From Coliplasma sp045538555 (lineage in GTDB: Bacteria > Bacillota > Clostridia > Oscillospirales > CAG-382), in the NCBI GenBank assembly GCA_045538555.1, contig JAZSRP010000049.1, positions 62,001 through 126,000 on the forward strand: 64,000 nt of DNA, in the 5' to 3' direction. Below are positions 7,887-15,937 of the stretch, in pieces (positions within the stretch are counted from its first letter, which is position 1; each line of letters opens with the position of its first letter). The notes under the pieces were generated by a model. The model saw nothing but the letters and a program-made list of their open reading frames with translations, was not told the origin of the DNA and ran no database searches. A program made the position numbers and the translations under genes.

Positions 7887-7915
7887 TTGACATATTGGCA
7901 AAAGGGATATATAAT
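7887..7915 (+). promoter_or_regulatory. Consensus promoter of the lipoprotein pair
   Basis: TTGACA (7887-7892), 17-bp spacer, TATAAT (7910-7915). Confidence 0.85.
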
Positions 7916-7944
7916 TTTTTCAGTAAAGTCTGGAGACGATGATT

Positions 7945-9141
7945 ATGAAAAATATTTTGGGCATACTTCTTGCCTTGCTCATGCTGACATCAATTCTTTG
8001 CTCCTGCGAGGATCTGAAAAATGAGGATGACTTTTCCATTCCTACTCTTACTATTCCCGAGGAGTATTCTCAGGTGAGCGAGGTTTCGGAGGAGCCGGTT
8101 TCGACGGTTATTACCGAGTACAAGGATCACGGCGTTCCACTCAAGGAGCGTTATCCCGACGACACCGATACCGCACGCAACGTGTGGGATCTGGCTGTGC
8201 TTGACGGTTATCTGTACGTGGGGTGTGGTGATTTTGATACAAACGCCGGCCCATGCGACGTGTGGAGGATGGACACTTCCACAGGAGAATGGCAGTTGTC
8301 CGGAACCGTCAACGATGAGCAGATCAACAGGTTTGAAATGATCGGCGGTTCTTTGGTTATCCCCGGCACGGATCCAAAAGGAAATTGGAGCCATGGCTCG
8401 CACTATCAGCACAACGGCACGGAGTGGCAGGAGATACGTACCATACCCGGCGGTGTTCATGTATTTGATATGATGATGTTTGATGGAAAAATATTTGCGG
8501 GCCTCGGTGCTCTCGGCGCTGATTCTGCAGCCGCCGTTTCCCTTGACGGAGGGGAGAGCTTCAGCCCGGTTTCCTTTGTCCGCGACGGAAAGCCCTTTGA
8601 CGTTTCCGACCACACCATCAACCGTGTATATGACCTTTTTGAAGTAAACGGAACTCTCTACGCACTGTACTGCAATGATACCGAAACAAACCTCATCTTC
8701 CGCTATAACGGGCGTGAATTTGAATATGATTGCTCCTGGAGATACAAACTGATTTCCACCGGCCTGTGGTACGTGCCCATCGGGGACAAAACGCTGTATG
8801 GTACTGAGCAGTATATTGCCGCCGGATACTTGTATCGAGTATCAGAAAAAGCAGAAGATATCACATTTGTGCAGATACCCGATGTTGAGCGTGTATGGGA
8901 TGTTTTGACTTATGACGGCGTGATGTACGTACTGGGCGACCGCCTCACTGCAAAAGGATATGAGACGGTTGTGGTCTCCACCACTGACGGCAGTGAGTTT
9001 GAGGATGTTGCGCGGCTTCTTACCGGAGTGCCTGCACGCAGCTTTGCTTTTGACGGAAACTCTTTTTTCTTTGGACTGGGAAACTTTGAGGATACAGGGG
9101 CTGACAGTGGAAGAATTATTTCTGCGGAGGTGATCAAATGA
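7945..9141 (+). CDS. Lipoprotein of unknown function, possible beta-propeller
   Basis: A 398-residue lipoprotein. The signal peptide ends SILCSC with lipidated Cys21, followed by an acidic linker. The rest has repeated blade-like strands (GYLYVGCGDF, GKIFAGLGALG, GTLYALYCN, GVMYVLGDR, NSFFFGLGNF), about six to seven in all, and an Asp-box-like SLDGGESF, which suggests a beta-propeller. No catalytic residues can be assigned. The ATG at 7945 is preferred to that at 7939 because GGAG is nine rather than three bases away. It overlaps the next lipoprotein gene by four bases (ATGA), so the two are translationally coupled. Confidence 0.7.
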   Translation: MKNILGILLALLMLTSILCSCEDLKNEDDFSIPTLTIPEEYSQVSEVSEEPVSTVITEYKDHGVPLKERYPDDTDTARNVWDLAVLDGYLYVGCGDFDTNAGPCDVWRMDTSTGEWQLSGTVNDEQINRFEMIGGSLVIPGTDPKGNWSHGSHYQHNGTEWQEIRTIPGGVHVFDMMMFDGKIFAGLGALGADSAAAVSLDGGESFSPVSFVRDGKPFDVSDHTINRVYDLFEVNGTLYALYCNDTETNLIFRYNGREFEYDCSWRYKLISTGLWYVPIGDKTLYGTEQYIAAGYLYRVSEKAEDITFVQIPDVERVWDVLTYDGVMYVLGDRLTAKGYETVVVSTTDGSEFEDVARLLTGVPARSFAFDGNSFFFGLGNFEDTGADSGRIISAEVIK

Positions 9142-10100
9142 GGATAAAAACAAGCATCACCGCAATTTTCCTTGTGATCTTCTTTGCTTTTTCGCTTTTC
9201 TCCTGCCAAGAACCAGTTTTGACGGGAAGCGGAGAGGTTTCGATCCCCGTGCCTGAACATTCGGATGGGCAGTCGCTACCCCAGCCGGAAGTGATCTATC
9301 TTGTCACAAAAGAAATCAAGTACGGAAAATTTATGAGAGTGGAGAGCACCACAACCTATGAGTATGACGACCAAAACCGAGAGGTTGTCCGCAGAGTGTA
9401 CGACTCCTTTGGAGAACTGTCCGGAGGTGTGCTGACCGAGTACGATTCAAAAGGAAACGTCACTGTGGAGACTCACAAGGATGACCTTTGGCGTACCTCG
9501 CGAACCGATAAGTATTTTTATAACGAAGACGGAAAAATTTCCAAGCAGAATACCTATGCGGCAAACGGAGCGCTGTGGTACGTGCTGTCCTATGGATACG
9601 ACAGCTTCGGGCGCAAGATAATGACCCATTATGCTGACGGAGTGGGAAATACACTGTATACCATCGAAAATATCTATGACCCCACGGGCAACTATGTTGC
9701 AACGTTCCGCCAGATCAGCGGTGCCTCAAAAAGAGCCGAGTGCGACGGAAACGGAAACATCTACGTACAGGAGGATTTTGACCCTGAGGGGAATCTTACT
9801 TACCGTACTACATACAAGTACGATGAGTCAAAAACAAACCGTGTTTCTGCAGTGACAGAATACGGAGACGGGACCTACGAGGAGTTGGATTATTTTTATA
9901 ACGAAAACGGAATCATACAACATATCAATTACACCTGGATGACGGGCGAGCCCATCAGCAGGCATGTATATGAGTATGATGAACACGAAAACCTCCTGTG
10001 TGAAAAAACCGTAAATATGGCGGGAGTTCCCTCTGAGATGACGGTTTTGGAATACACTGCAGTAGAGCTTGACACCGTGTTTTTGTCCATAGAAAACTGA
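9138..10100 (+). CDS. Lipoprotein with YD/RHS-like repeats
   Basis: A 320-residue lipoprotein with signal peptide ending FSLFSC (Cys23) and a short linker. Residues about 60-300 are a series of YD-type repeats of roughly 20-22 residues: YEYDDQNREVV, TEYDSKGNVT, YFYNEDGKIS, YGYDSFGRKI, YKYDESKTNR, YFYNENGIIQ and YEYDEHENLL. Such repeats form beta-solenoid shells or carbohydrate-binding surfaces in RHS/teneurin proteins; there is no toxin tip or protease domain, so this is a short repeat-only form. Its ATG lies inside the stop of the preceding lipoprotein gene, which points to a shared surface role. Confidence 0.75.
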   Translation: MRIKTSITAIFLVIFFAFSLFSCQEPVLTGSGEVSIPVPEHSDGQSLPQPEVIYLVTKEIKYGKFMRVESTTTYEYDDQNREVVRRVYDSFGELSGGVLTEYDSKGNVTVETHKDDLWRTSRTDKYFYNEDGKISKQNTYAANGALWYVLSYGYDSFGRKIMTHYADGVGNTLYTIENIYDPTGNYVATFRQISGASKRAECDGNGNIYVQEDFDPEGNLTYRTTYKYDESKTNRVSAVTEYGDGTYEELDYFYNENGIIQHINYTWMTGEPISRHVYEYDEHENLLCEKTVNMAGVPSEMTVLEYTAVELDTVFLSIEN

Positions 10101-10112
10101 AATTTAAACAAA

Positions 10113-10156
10113 AAAACAGGAGTTGCCCTTAATAATGAGGACGGCTCCTGTTTTGT
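10113..10156 (+). terminator. Terminator of the lipoprotein pair
   Basis: Stem AAAACAGGAG / CTCCTGTTTT extended by a GC-rich inner helix, then TTG-rich sequence. Confidence 0.75.
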
Positions 10157-10174
10157 TGTTTGTATGGTCAACAT

Positions 10175-10205
10175 AAAAAATCGGTACGCCCTGAGGGCGT
10201 ACCGA
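10175..10205 (-). terminator. Terminator of the first PTGD surface protein gene
   Basis: Eleven-base perfect stem TCGGTACGCCC / GGGCGTACCGA with loop TGA, followed on the minus strand by six T. Confidence 0.85.
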
Positions 10206-10230
10206 AAATCAAATTGTCGTAAAAAACGTT

Positions 10231-11034
10231 TTATCTGCGGGTTCTGATAACAACAGCAGAGCCTGTGATAGCAACAAGTGCAATGATTGCAAATACGATA
10301 GTGCTGATTCCGTCATCGCCGGTGGGAGCTGCAGAAGTCTCGTCAGCAACGGGAGCGGATGTCTCGTCAGCGGGCTTGGACTCGTCAGCGGGCTTGGACT
10401 CGTCAACGGGCTTGGACTCGTCAGCGGGCTTGGACTCGTCAACGGGCTCAGAGGTCTCATCAACTACTGCATCGGGATCTGCATAAACTTCAACTTCGTT
10501 GAGGAATACAAAAACGCCCTTTGCGATGGTGTAAGAGAATCTGACATATCTTCCCTCAGCAGGTTTGGTGGAAAGCTCCATCCAAACACCGGAGGTAGAA
10601 TCATCAACAGGATCAAAGGAACCAACAGTGGTAAATTTCTTTCCGTCATTGGAAACAGAAACAACTACTGCAGAGGGGTTGCCGATACCGGAAACACCGG
10701 GAGGGCAGATGTGAGTGCGGAACTTGTTGAGTCCCTTTGTGACTTTACCAAGGTCAATGGTAACGTCACCGATTCCGCCGGGTGCGTTGCAATCGGGGGA
10801 GTCGGGGTTATCAACGTGGTAATAGAAACCAAACCAAGTGCTGTCATAAAGCAGATCAGCGGGGGCCTCACCGTCGGTCAGGTTTGCAGAATACACCTGA
10901 TAACCTTTGCCGGAGCCGGAGATGGTGTAGGACTTGTTCTTGGAAACAAGAGTGCTTGCAGCGGATGCGTTGAGAGCAAACACCATGGGGATGGTAAGCA
11001 GAGCTACCAAAAGAATAGCAACAAACTTTTTCAT
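10231..11034 (-). CDS. Secreted discoidin-like protein with PTGD membrane tail
   Basis: A 267-residue surface protein. Residues 1-26 are a Sec signal peptide. Residues about 28-185 look like an F5/8 type C (discoidin) carbohydrate-binding domain: DVTIDLGKVTKGLNKFR and EGRYVRFSYTIAKGVFVFLNEVEVYA are typical strands. A spacer of five tandem six-residue units (DESKPA or DESKPV) follows, encoded by a near-perfect 18-bp DNA repeat at about 10370-10460. The C-terminus is SAAPTGDDG, a hydrophobic helix and RTRR, resembling a sortase or related sorting signal but with PTGD instead of LPXTG. A neighbouring gene on the same strand ends the same way. Ligand unknown. Confidence 0.75.
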   Translation of the reverse strand: MKKFVAILLVALLTIPMVFALNASAASTLVSKNKSYTISGSGKGYQVYSANLTDGEAPADLLYDSTWFGFYYHVDNPDSPDCNAPGGIGDVTIDLGKVTKGLNKFRTHICPPGVSGIGNPSAVVVSVSNDGKKFTTVGSFDPVDDSTSGVWMELSTKPAEGRYVRFSYTIAKGVFVFLNEVEVYADPDAVVDETSEPVDESKPADESKPVDESKPADESKPADETSAPVADETSAAPTGDDGISTIVFAIIALVAITGSAVVIRTRR

Positions 11035-11064
11035 TTCAATACTCCTTATATTTTTTGATATTTT

Positions 11065-11093
11065 ATTATATCATCGCAAAACTTTTTTGTAAA
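11065..11093 (-). promoter_or_regulatory. Promoter of the first PTGD surface protein gene
   Basis: Minus strand TTTACA (11093-11088), 17-bp spacer, TATAAT (11070-11065). Confidence 0.75.
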
Positions 11094-11190
11094 GATATTT
11101 TTTGTTATTTTCTCATGTTTTTATCAAAAAAATTCAATAAGAATAAACAGTTTTGCGCTTATTTGTACAAAACCGTTTGAGACCTCTTGC

Positions 11191-11223
11191 AAAAAAACTC
11201 CCCCGACATTGCATCGGGGGAGT
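11191..11223 (-). terminator. Terminator of the second PTGD surface protein gene
   Basis: Ten-base stem ACTCCCCCGA / TCGGGGGAGT, then seven T on the minus strand. It separates the two surface protein genes into independent units. Confidence 0.85.
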
Positions 11224-11258
11224 CGGCGTCAAAAATTATTATTCAACAACTCCTGCGG

Positions 11259-12443
11259 TTATCTGCGTGTTCTGACAACAACTGCAGCGCCTGCAACGGC
11301 AACAAGAGCGATGATTGCAAATACGATTGCATTGATTCCGTTGTCACCTGTGGGAGCAGCGGAGGTCTCGTCAGCGGGCTCGGAGGTCTCGTCAACGGGC
11401 TCGGAGGTCTCATCAACGGGATCGGAGGTCTCGTCAACGGGATCGGAAGTCTCATCGTCGCCGCCAAAATCGTGCTCAGCGGGGTAGAAAGAAACAACTG
11501 TGTCGCCGACAACAACAATGTCACCTGCGTTCATGCCGCGGAGCAGCCACTTGCAAGCGGAGAATGCGTCAGAAGGATCTGCACCGGGGGTAGCGATAGC
11601 CAGCAGGATCTCGTTGTCTTGCAGCTCAACGGTGCCGGTGTGTCCTGCGGGGTAGGGGTTGAGCATATTTTGGGTGATGGTGTAGGTGCCGTCGCCGTTA
11701 TCCTCGGCAACAACGATCTGGGAGTTTTTGAAGAGCTTTCCGTTTTCGTTGTCAGAGAGGGTAAGAGCGCCGTCTGCTTTGGTAAAGATGCCGATGCCGG
11801 GATTGGGAACGGAGGATGCGGTATAAGCATACTCGGCATTGAGGTCAAGTGCATTGGCAGCATCTGCCTCAACAACACCAAGCTCACCTGCAAAGAACCA
11901 ACCGTTCTTGAAAGTGACGGTAGCTTTTACGTAACGAACGTTGTAAAAACCTCTGGAGGAGAAGTCAAGCTTCAGAGAAGCTGTCTTGAGCTCAGCAGCG
12001 TCTGCGGGGATGGAAACACTTCCGCCGCCGGCGAGAGAGTAGTAGCAATCGCCGTCCATAGAAGCCTCAAATCTGATTGAAGTGGGAAGGTCGACCATGC
12101 TGTTGGTATCCTTGAAGAAGGACATGAAAACGCCTTTGATGGGCTTGTTCTCACCGAGGTCGAGAACAAACTCAACGGTTGCCTCAACAGCGGCATCAAC
12201 ACCGTCTGTGTGAGTAAAACCGGTGTTTTCAAATGCAACAAGACCTGCATCGGAAAAAGCGGTTGCGCCGGAAGCGTCGTTGCCGTCGCAGAGGAGCCCC
12301 AGCTTGTCAGTAAGGATATTTACTGAACCGTCGGTCACGGTTGCGGTAACAGTAGCGTCTGCCGCACCTGCTGCAAAAGCGCAGAAGGAAAGAACCATGA
12401 CAGCAACAAGAACAGCCGCAAGGGATTTCTTAAATGTGCTCAT
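11259..12443 (-). CDS. Secreted discoidin-like protein with PTGD membrane tail
   Basis: A 394-residue surface protein with a signal peptide cut near residue 27. Residues about 30-190 again resemble a discoidin-type beta-sandwich (EFVLDLGENKPIKGVFM, FYNVRYVKATVTFKNGW, AGELGVVEA). Residues 195-325 form a second all-beta region of unknown type. A linker of repeated ETS(D/E)PVD units precedes SAAPTGDNG, a hydrophobic helix and RTRR. The tail is nearly identical to that of the gene at 10231-11034, while the outer domains differ, so the two are related by architecture rather than recent duplication. AAGGAGT precedes the ATG. Confidence 0.75.
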   Translation of the reverse strand: MSTFKKSLAAVLVAVMVLSFCAFAAGAADATVTATVTDGSVNILTDKLGLLCDGNDASGATAFSDAGLVAFENTGFTHTDGVDAAVEATVEFVLDLGENKPIKGVFMSFFKDTNSMVDLPTSIRFEASMDGDCYYSLAGGGSVSIPADAAELKTASLKLDFSSRGFYNVRYVKATVTFKNGWFFAGELGVVEADAANALDLNAEYAYTASSVPNPGIGIFTKADGALTLSDNENGKLFKNSQIVVAEDNGDGTYTITQNMLNPYPAGHTGTVELQDNEILLAIATPGADPSDAFSACKWLLRGMNAGDIVVVGDTVVSFYPAEHDFGGDDETSDPVDETSDPVDETSEPVDETSEPADETSAAPTGDNGINAIVFAIIALVAVAGAAVVVRTRR

Positions 12444-12485
12444 GTGAAGATACTCCTTATAAATTATTTGTATAGACCTGTTCTA

Positions 12486-12515
12486 TTTATAACATACAAT
12501 GTACTTGTGTGTCAA
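12486..12515 (-). promoter_or_regulatory. Promoter of the second PTGD surface protein gene
   Basis: Minus strand TTGACA (12515-12510), 18-bp spacer, TATAAA (12491-12486). The remaining gap to 12632 shows nothing else recognisable. Confidence 0.65.
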
Positions 12516-12631
12516 GATGTGTCAGGAAAAAATTGTTGATATTGCCGAAATATAAAAACACAGCACTTTAAACGATGCATTTTTTTTAAAATAACGTCGT
12601 CAAAACAATTCTTGGAAATTTGATTTATAGG

Positions 12632-12660
12632 TTGAAAATATAAAAACTTTGTAGTATAAT
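12632..12660 (+). promoter_or_regulatory. Promoter of the transglutaminase-dockerin gene
   Basis: TTGAAA (12632-12637), 17-bp spacer, TATAAT (12655-12660). Confidence 0.75.
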
Positions 12661-12740
12661 GTTCCCCAAGGGGAAAAAATTATTCTTTCCCCGGATCATA
12701 CAAAAATTTTTGAAAAGCAATACAAGGAGGTTCTGCTGCC

Positions 12741-14102
12741 ATGAGACGTTTGTTGGCATTGTTTGCGGCGTGTATTCTTGTTTTTTGTGCAACCGTTACG
12801 GTCACCCCTGCGGCCGAAGCACAGACCGCTTACGATGCGATCGTTGAGGGAATTTTGAATTGCGAGAGCTCCATTGATATTTCAAGGTTCAAGATCTCCA
12901 CAGGTGATATCCGCGCTCTTTTTCAAAAAATGCTTTACAACGAGCCCGATCTTTTTCATGTACAGACCGGCTATTCCTACACACACCTTGGTGGCAATGT
13001 GGTGGAATTCCGTCCCAAATACGAGATGACAAAAGAGGACTATATCCAGGCGCGCGTTTTTTGCGACAAAGAAATCCAAAAGATTCTTTCCCTTGCTCCC
13101 GCGGAGCTGACTGATATTCAAAAGGCACTGTTTTTTCATGATTACATATGCCTCAATTATGAGTATGACATGACCTACACAAACCATGATATGTACTCAA
13201 TGCTCCGTGACAAAAAAGGTGTTTGTATGTCGTATGCGTTGCTGTACGATATGCTCTTGCAAAAAAACGGTATTGACTCGGTTGCGGTTGTCAGCACCAC
13301 CATCAACCATATGTGGAACGCTATTGAACTTGATGGCGAGTATTATCATGTTGACACCACCTGGGATGATCCCGTCAACGACAAGTTTGGCAGAGCAAAA
13401 CACAGCTTTTTCCTCCTGAGCGACGAGGCAATGGCTGCCACAGACCATGGCGTTTTTGAGAACGTAGGTGCTTCCGACGATCGCTATGATGGACATGAAT
13501 GGCACCAGTCTGCAAGTGAGTTTGCTTTTGTCAACGGCAAGATCTATTATCTTTATGAAAAGAACGTCAAAGAAACCAGTCTTGATTCGTCCCAATCTAC
13601 CACCTGCTATACCATAGGTGACAAATGGTACGTTTGGGGCAAAACCTCGTGGTGGACCGGTTCTTACAGCGGGCTTGGATTCTTCAAGAATCAGCTGATA
13701 CTCAACTCTCCCACAGAGATCTACGCTGTGGATCCGAGCACGGGCAAAAAGACAACTCTTCTCAAGCCCGATGTTTCAAAGGGATATGTATACGGTCTGT
13801 TTGTTTATGGCGACACAGTTCACTACATCATTTCCGAGAGTTATGATTATGCGGTGTCCTCTGTTCACACCGCCAAGCTGGATTTTGATCCTTCTGTTGA
13901 TACCGGCACCAAGGGCGATATCAGCGGCAACGGAGGTATTGACAGCTCGGATTATATAATGAGCAAACGGTACGTCCTGGGCACCTTTGCTTTGGACGAG
14001 GTGCAGATAAAAATGGGTGACGTAAACAACGACGGTTCACTCAACGCCACGGATTACTTGATGCTCAAGAGACACGTTCTGGGCACCTACGTTATCGGTT
14101 GA
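12741..14102 (+). CDS. Secreted transglutaminase-like protein with C-terminal dockerin
   Basis: A 453-residue exported protein with a signal peptide ending near residue 27. Residues about 100-210 form a transglutaminase/protease-like domain with a complete candidate triad: Cys162 in KKGVCMSYA, His190 in NHMWNAIEL and Asp205 in YYHVDTTWDD. A beta-rich region (240-380) follows. The last 65 residues are a type I dockerin with two calcium-binding repeats, DISGNGGIDSSD and DVNNDGSLNATD, each followed by a helix ending KRxVLGT. Dockerins plug into cohesins of cellulosome-like scaffolds, so this may be delivered to such a complex; no cohesin is visible here. AAGGAGG precedes the ATG. Confidence 0.88.
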   Translation: MRRLLALFAACILVFCATVTVTPAAEAQTAYDAIVEGILNCESSIDISRFKISTGDIRALFQKMLYNEPDLFHVQTGYSYTHLGGNVVEFRPKYEMTKEDYIQARVFCDKEIQKILSLAPAELTDIQKALFFHDYICLNYEYDMTYTNHDMYSMLRDKKGVCMSYALLYDMLLQKNGIDSVAVVSTTINHMWNAIELDGEYYHVDTTWDDPVNDKFGRAKHSFFLLSDEAMAATDHGVFENVGASDDRYDGHEWHQSASEFAFVNGKIYYLYEKNVKETSLDSSQSTTCYTIGDKWYVWGKTSWWTGSYSGLGFFKNQLILNSPTEIYAVDPSTGKKTTLLKPDVSKGYVYGLFVYGDTVHYIISESYDYAVSSVHTAKLDFDPSVDTGTKGDISGNGGIDSSDYIMSKRYVLGTFALDEVQIKMGDVNNDGSLNATDYLMLKRHVLGTYVIG

Positions 14103-14120
14103 ATCAAACATAAATACAAC

Positions 14121-14147
14121 GAAAATGCAGGTACATCCTGCATTTTC
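14121..14147 (+). terminator. Hairpin after the dockerin gene
   Basis: Perfect 11-bp inverted repeat GAAAATGCAGG / CCTGCATTTTC with loop TACAT. The T run lies within the stem, so strength is uncertain; it is the last signal before the regulator gene. Confidence 0.55.
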
Positions 14148-14165
14148 ACGTTAGAAGGTTTTTTT

Positions 14166-14816
14166 GTGAAAGAACTCTTGTCAAAAAGTCCGCTTTTTTC
14201 CGGTCTTTCGGATGCGGAGCAGCATCAGGCGCTGGATCTGATGCAAGGTATGAAAAAAGAATACAAAAAGGGTGATTATCTCCGCTTGACGGGAGAAAAG
14301 TCCACAAAATTCGGCTTTGTTTTGCGCGGAACCCTGCAGGTGTGCTGTGATGATATTGACGGAAACGTTATGATCATGGCAACAGTGTCGCAGGGCGATA
14401 CGTTTGGTGAGTCTTTGTGCTATCTGGCGGTGTCGGAGTCACCGGTGTATATTCGATCTTTTTCGGATTCCTGTGTGCTGTGGCTCTCCACAGAGGGACT
14501 TGGGGATTGCAAGAATCCGCTGTCCGTGGAGCTTTTGCGGCGGTTTTCGGCAATGCTTGCCGCAAGAGCGCTCAATATGAACGACAGGATCCAGATTTTG
14601 TCCAAGCCCACTATCCGTGAAAAGCTCACTGCGTTTTTTACTCAATGTGAGCGTAATTTCGGCAGCAATATCTTTTCGGTCCCTTTTGACCGTGAGAGCA
14701 TGGCGGCGTATCTTGGCACAAACCGCTCCGCACTCTCCCGTGAGCTGTCCAATATGCAAAAAGAGGGAAGGATCACTTTTTACAAAAATACTTTCAAAAT
14801 CATCATAAAAGAATAA
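14166..14816 (+). CDS. Crp/Fnr family transcriptional regulator
   Basis: A 216-residue one-component regulator. Residues about 10-125 form a cyclic-nucleotide-binding type beta-roll (GDYLRLTGEKSTKFGFVLRG, then GDTFGES), a dimer helix follows (about 120-150), and residues 150-216 are a winged helix with recognition helix near TNRSALSRELSNMQKEG. No N-terminal cysteine cluster is present, so it is not an Fnr oxygen sensor; the effector is unknown. It starts with GTG, with AGAAGG seven bases upstream. A palindrome begins three bases after its stop codon and lies at the activator position of the transport operon that follows, so it most likely controls that operon. Confidence 0.9.
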   Translation: MKELLSKSPLFSGLSDAEQHQALDLMQGMKKEYKKGDYLRLTGEKSTKFGFVLRGTLQVCCDDIDGNVMIMATVSQGDTFGESLCYLAVSESPVYIRSFSDSCVLWLSTEGLGDCKNPLSVELLRRFSAMLAARALNMNDRIQILSKPTIREKLTAFFTQCERNFGSNIFSVPFDRESMAAYLGTNRSALSRELSNMQKEGRITFYKNTFKIIIKE

Positions 14817-14818
14817 TC

Positions 14819-14864
14819 TTTTGTTGCAAATGCAACGAAAAACACCTCCGGTTTGGTTTATAAT
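14819..14864 (+). promoter_or_regulatory. Predicted Crp/Fnr-type operator and activator-dependent promoter
   Basis: Palindrome TTTTGTTGCA-AA-TGCAACGAAA (14819-14840; 10-bp arms, one mismatch) followed by TATAAT (14859-14864). The expected -35 position reads CGAAAA, a poor match. The predicted start is near 14871, so the palindrome is centred about -41.5, the class II position used by Crp-family activators. Confidence 0.65.
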
Positions 14865-14899
14865 ACTTATGTAAAAAGCCAAACAGGAGGTTTTTTGTT

Positions 14900-15937
14900 A
14901 TGAAAACAAAAAATATTGTTGCATTGCTGTTGATTCTCATGCTGGGGCTGACGTTTTTTGCGTCCTGCCAAAACGATACCGCAGACGTATCTTCTGCTGT
15001 GTCCGATGCGGGAGTTTCTGATGAAACTTCGATTGAGGAAAAACCCGAAAAAATCAGAATTGCGGGACTCAAGGGCCCCACTTCCATGGGACTTGTAAAA
15101 GTTATCAAGGATGATTCGGCCGGAGCTACTGCCAATGATTATGAATTTACTGTTGCGGGATCAGCCGACGAGATCACCCCAAAGCTTGTTCAGGGTGAGT
15201 TTGACATCGCCGCCGTGCCCGTAAACCTTGCGTCAGTGCTGTACAACAAGACCGGCGGAAAAATCAAGCTTCTTGCGGTCAATACTCTGGGAGTGCTGTA
15301 TATCACCGAAAAAGGAGATTCCGTCAGCTCTGTGGCAGACCTGAAGGGAAAGACGATTTATGCGACGGGCAAGGGATCAACTCCCGAATATAATCTGCGG
15401 TATATTCTTTCTCAAAACGGAATCGATCCCGATGCCGATGTGACCATCGAGTGGAAAACTCAACCCGATGAGGTGGTGGCAATACTTGCAGGGGCAGAAT
15501 CCGGAATCGCAATGCTTCCTCAACCCTATGTGACAGTTGCAAAGGGAAAGGTGGAGGGACTGCGTGTTGCTATAGACCTCAACGAAGAATGGAAAAAGCT
15601 GCAGAACGACAGCATGCTCATCACCGGAGTTCTTGTGGTGAGGGAAGAATTTGCCGCAAAGTATCCCGAGGCGGTCAAAGCATTTCTTTCGGAATACAAG
15701 GCAAGTATTGAATATGTAAATGCCAATGTAAAGGAAGCGTCCGTGCTGGTGGAGGAGGCAGGAATCGTAAAAGCCGCCGTTGCGGAAAAAGCAATCCCTC
15801 AGTGCAACATCGTATATATTGCGGGCGAGGAAATGAAAGCCCCCGTCAACGGCTATCTTGAGGTACTTTTTGCAGAAAAAACCGAGTCTGTGGGTGGAAA
15901 GCTGCCCGAGGCGGATTTCTTCTATGATGCGGAATAA
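14900..15937 (+). CDS. ABC transporter substrate-binding lipoprotein (NitT/TauT type)
   Basis: A 345-residue lipoprotein with signal peptide ending TFFASC (Cys23). The mature part starts KIRIAGLKGPTSMGLVK and has two periplasmic-binding-like lobes (YITEKGDSVSSVADLKGKTIYATGKGSTPEYNL-type hinge, GIAMLPQPYVTVAKG), matching the NMT1/SsuA group that feeds sulfonate, nitrate, thiamine-precursor or similar importers. AGGAGG precedes the ATG. It is the first gene of an operon with a permease and ATPase and is preceded by a predicted Crp/Fnr operator. The ligand is not determinable from sequence. Confidence 0.88.
   Translation: MKTKNIVALLLILMLGLTFFASCQNDTADVSSAVSDAGVSDETSIEEKPEKIRIAGLKGPTSMGLVKVIKDDSAGATANDYEFTVAGSADEITPKLVQGEFDIAAVPVNLASVLYNKTGGKIKLLAVNTLGVLYITEKGDSVSSVADLKGKTIYATGKGSTPEYNLRYILSQNGIDPDADVTIEWKTQPDEVVAILAGAESGIAMLPQPYVTVAKGKVEGLRVAIDLNEEWKKLQNDSMLITGVLVVREEFAAKYPEAVKAFLSEYKASIEYVNANVKEASVLVEEAGIVKAAVAEKAIPQCNIVYIAGEEMKAPVNGYLEVLFAEKTESVGGKLPEADFFYDAE

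Noticed and set aside
10370..10460. Regular 18-bp repeats, possible CRISPR
   Set aside because: They encode the DESKP(A/V) spacer of a surface protein, with no unique spacers between repeats.
12741..14102. Dockerin protein as part of a local cellulosome cluster
   Set aside because: No cohesin, scaffoldin or other dockerin is encoded in the window.
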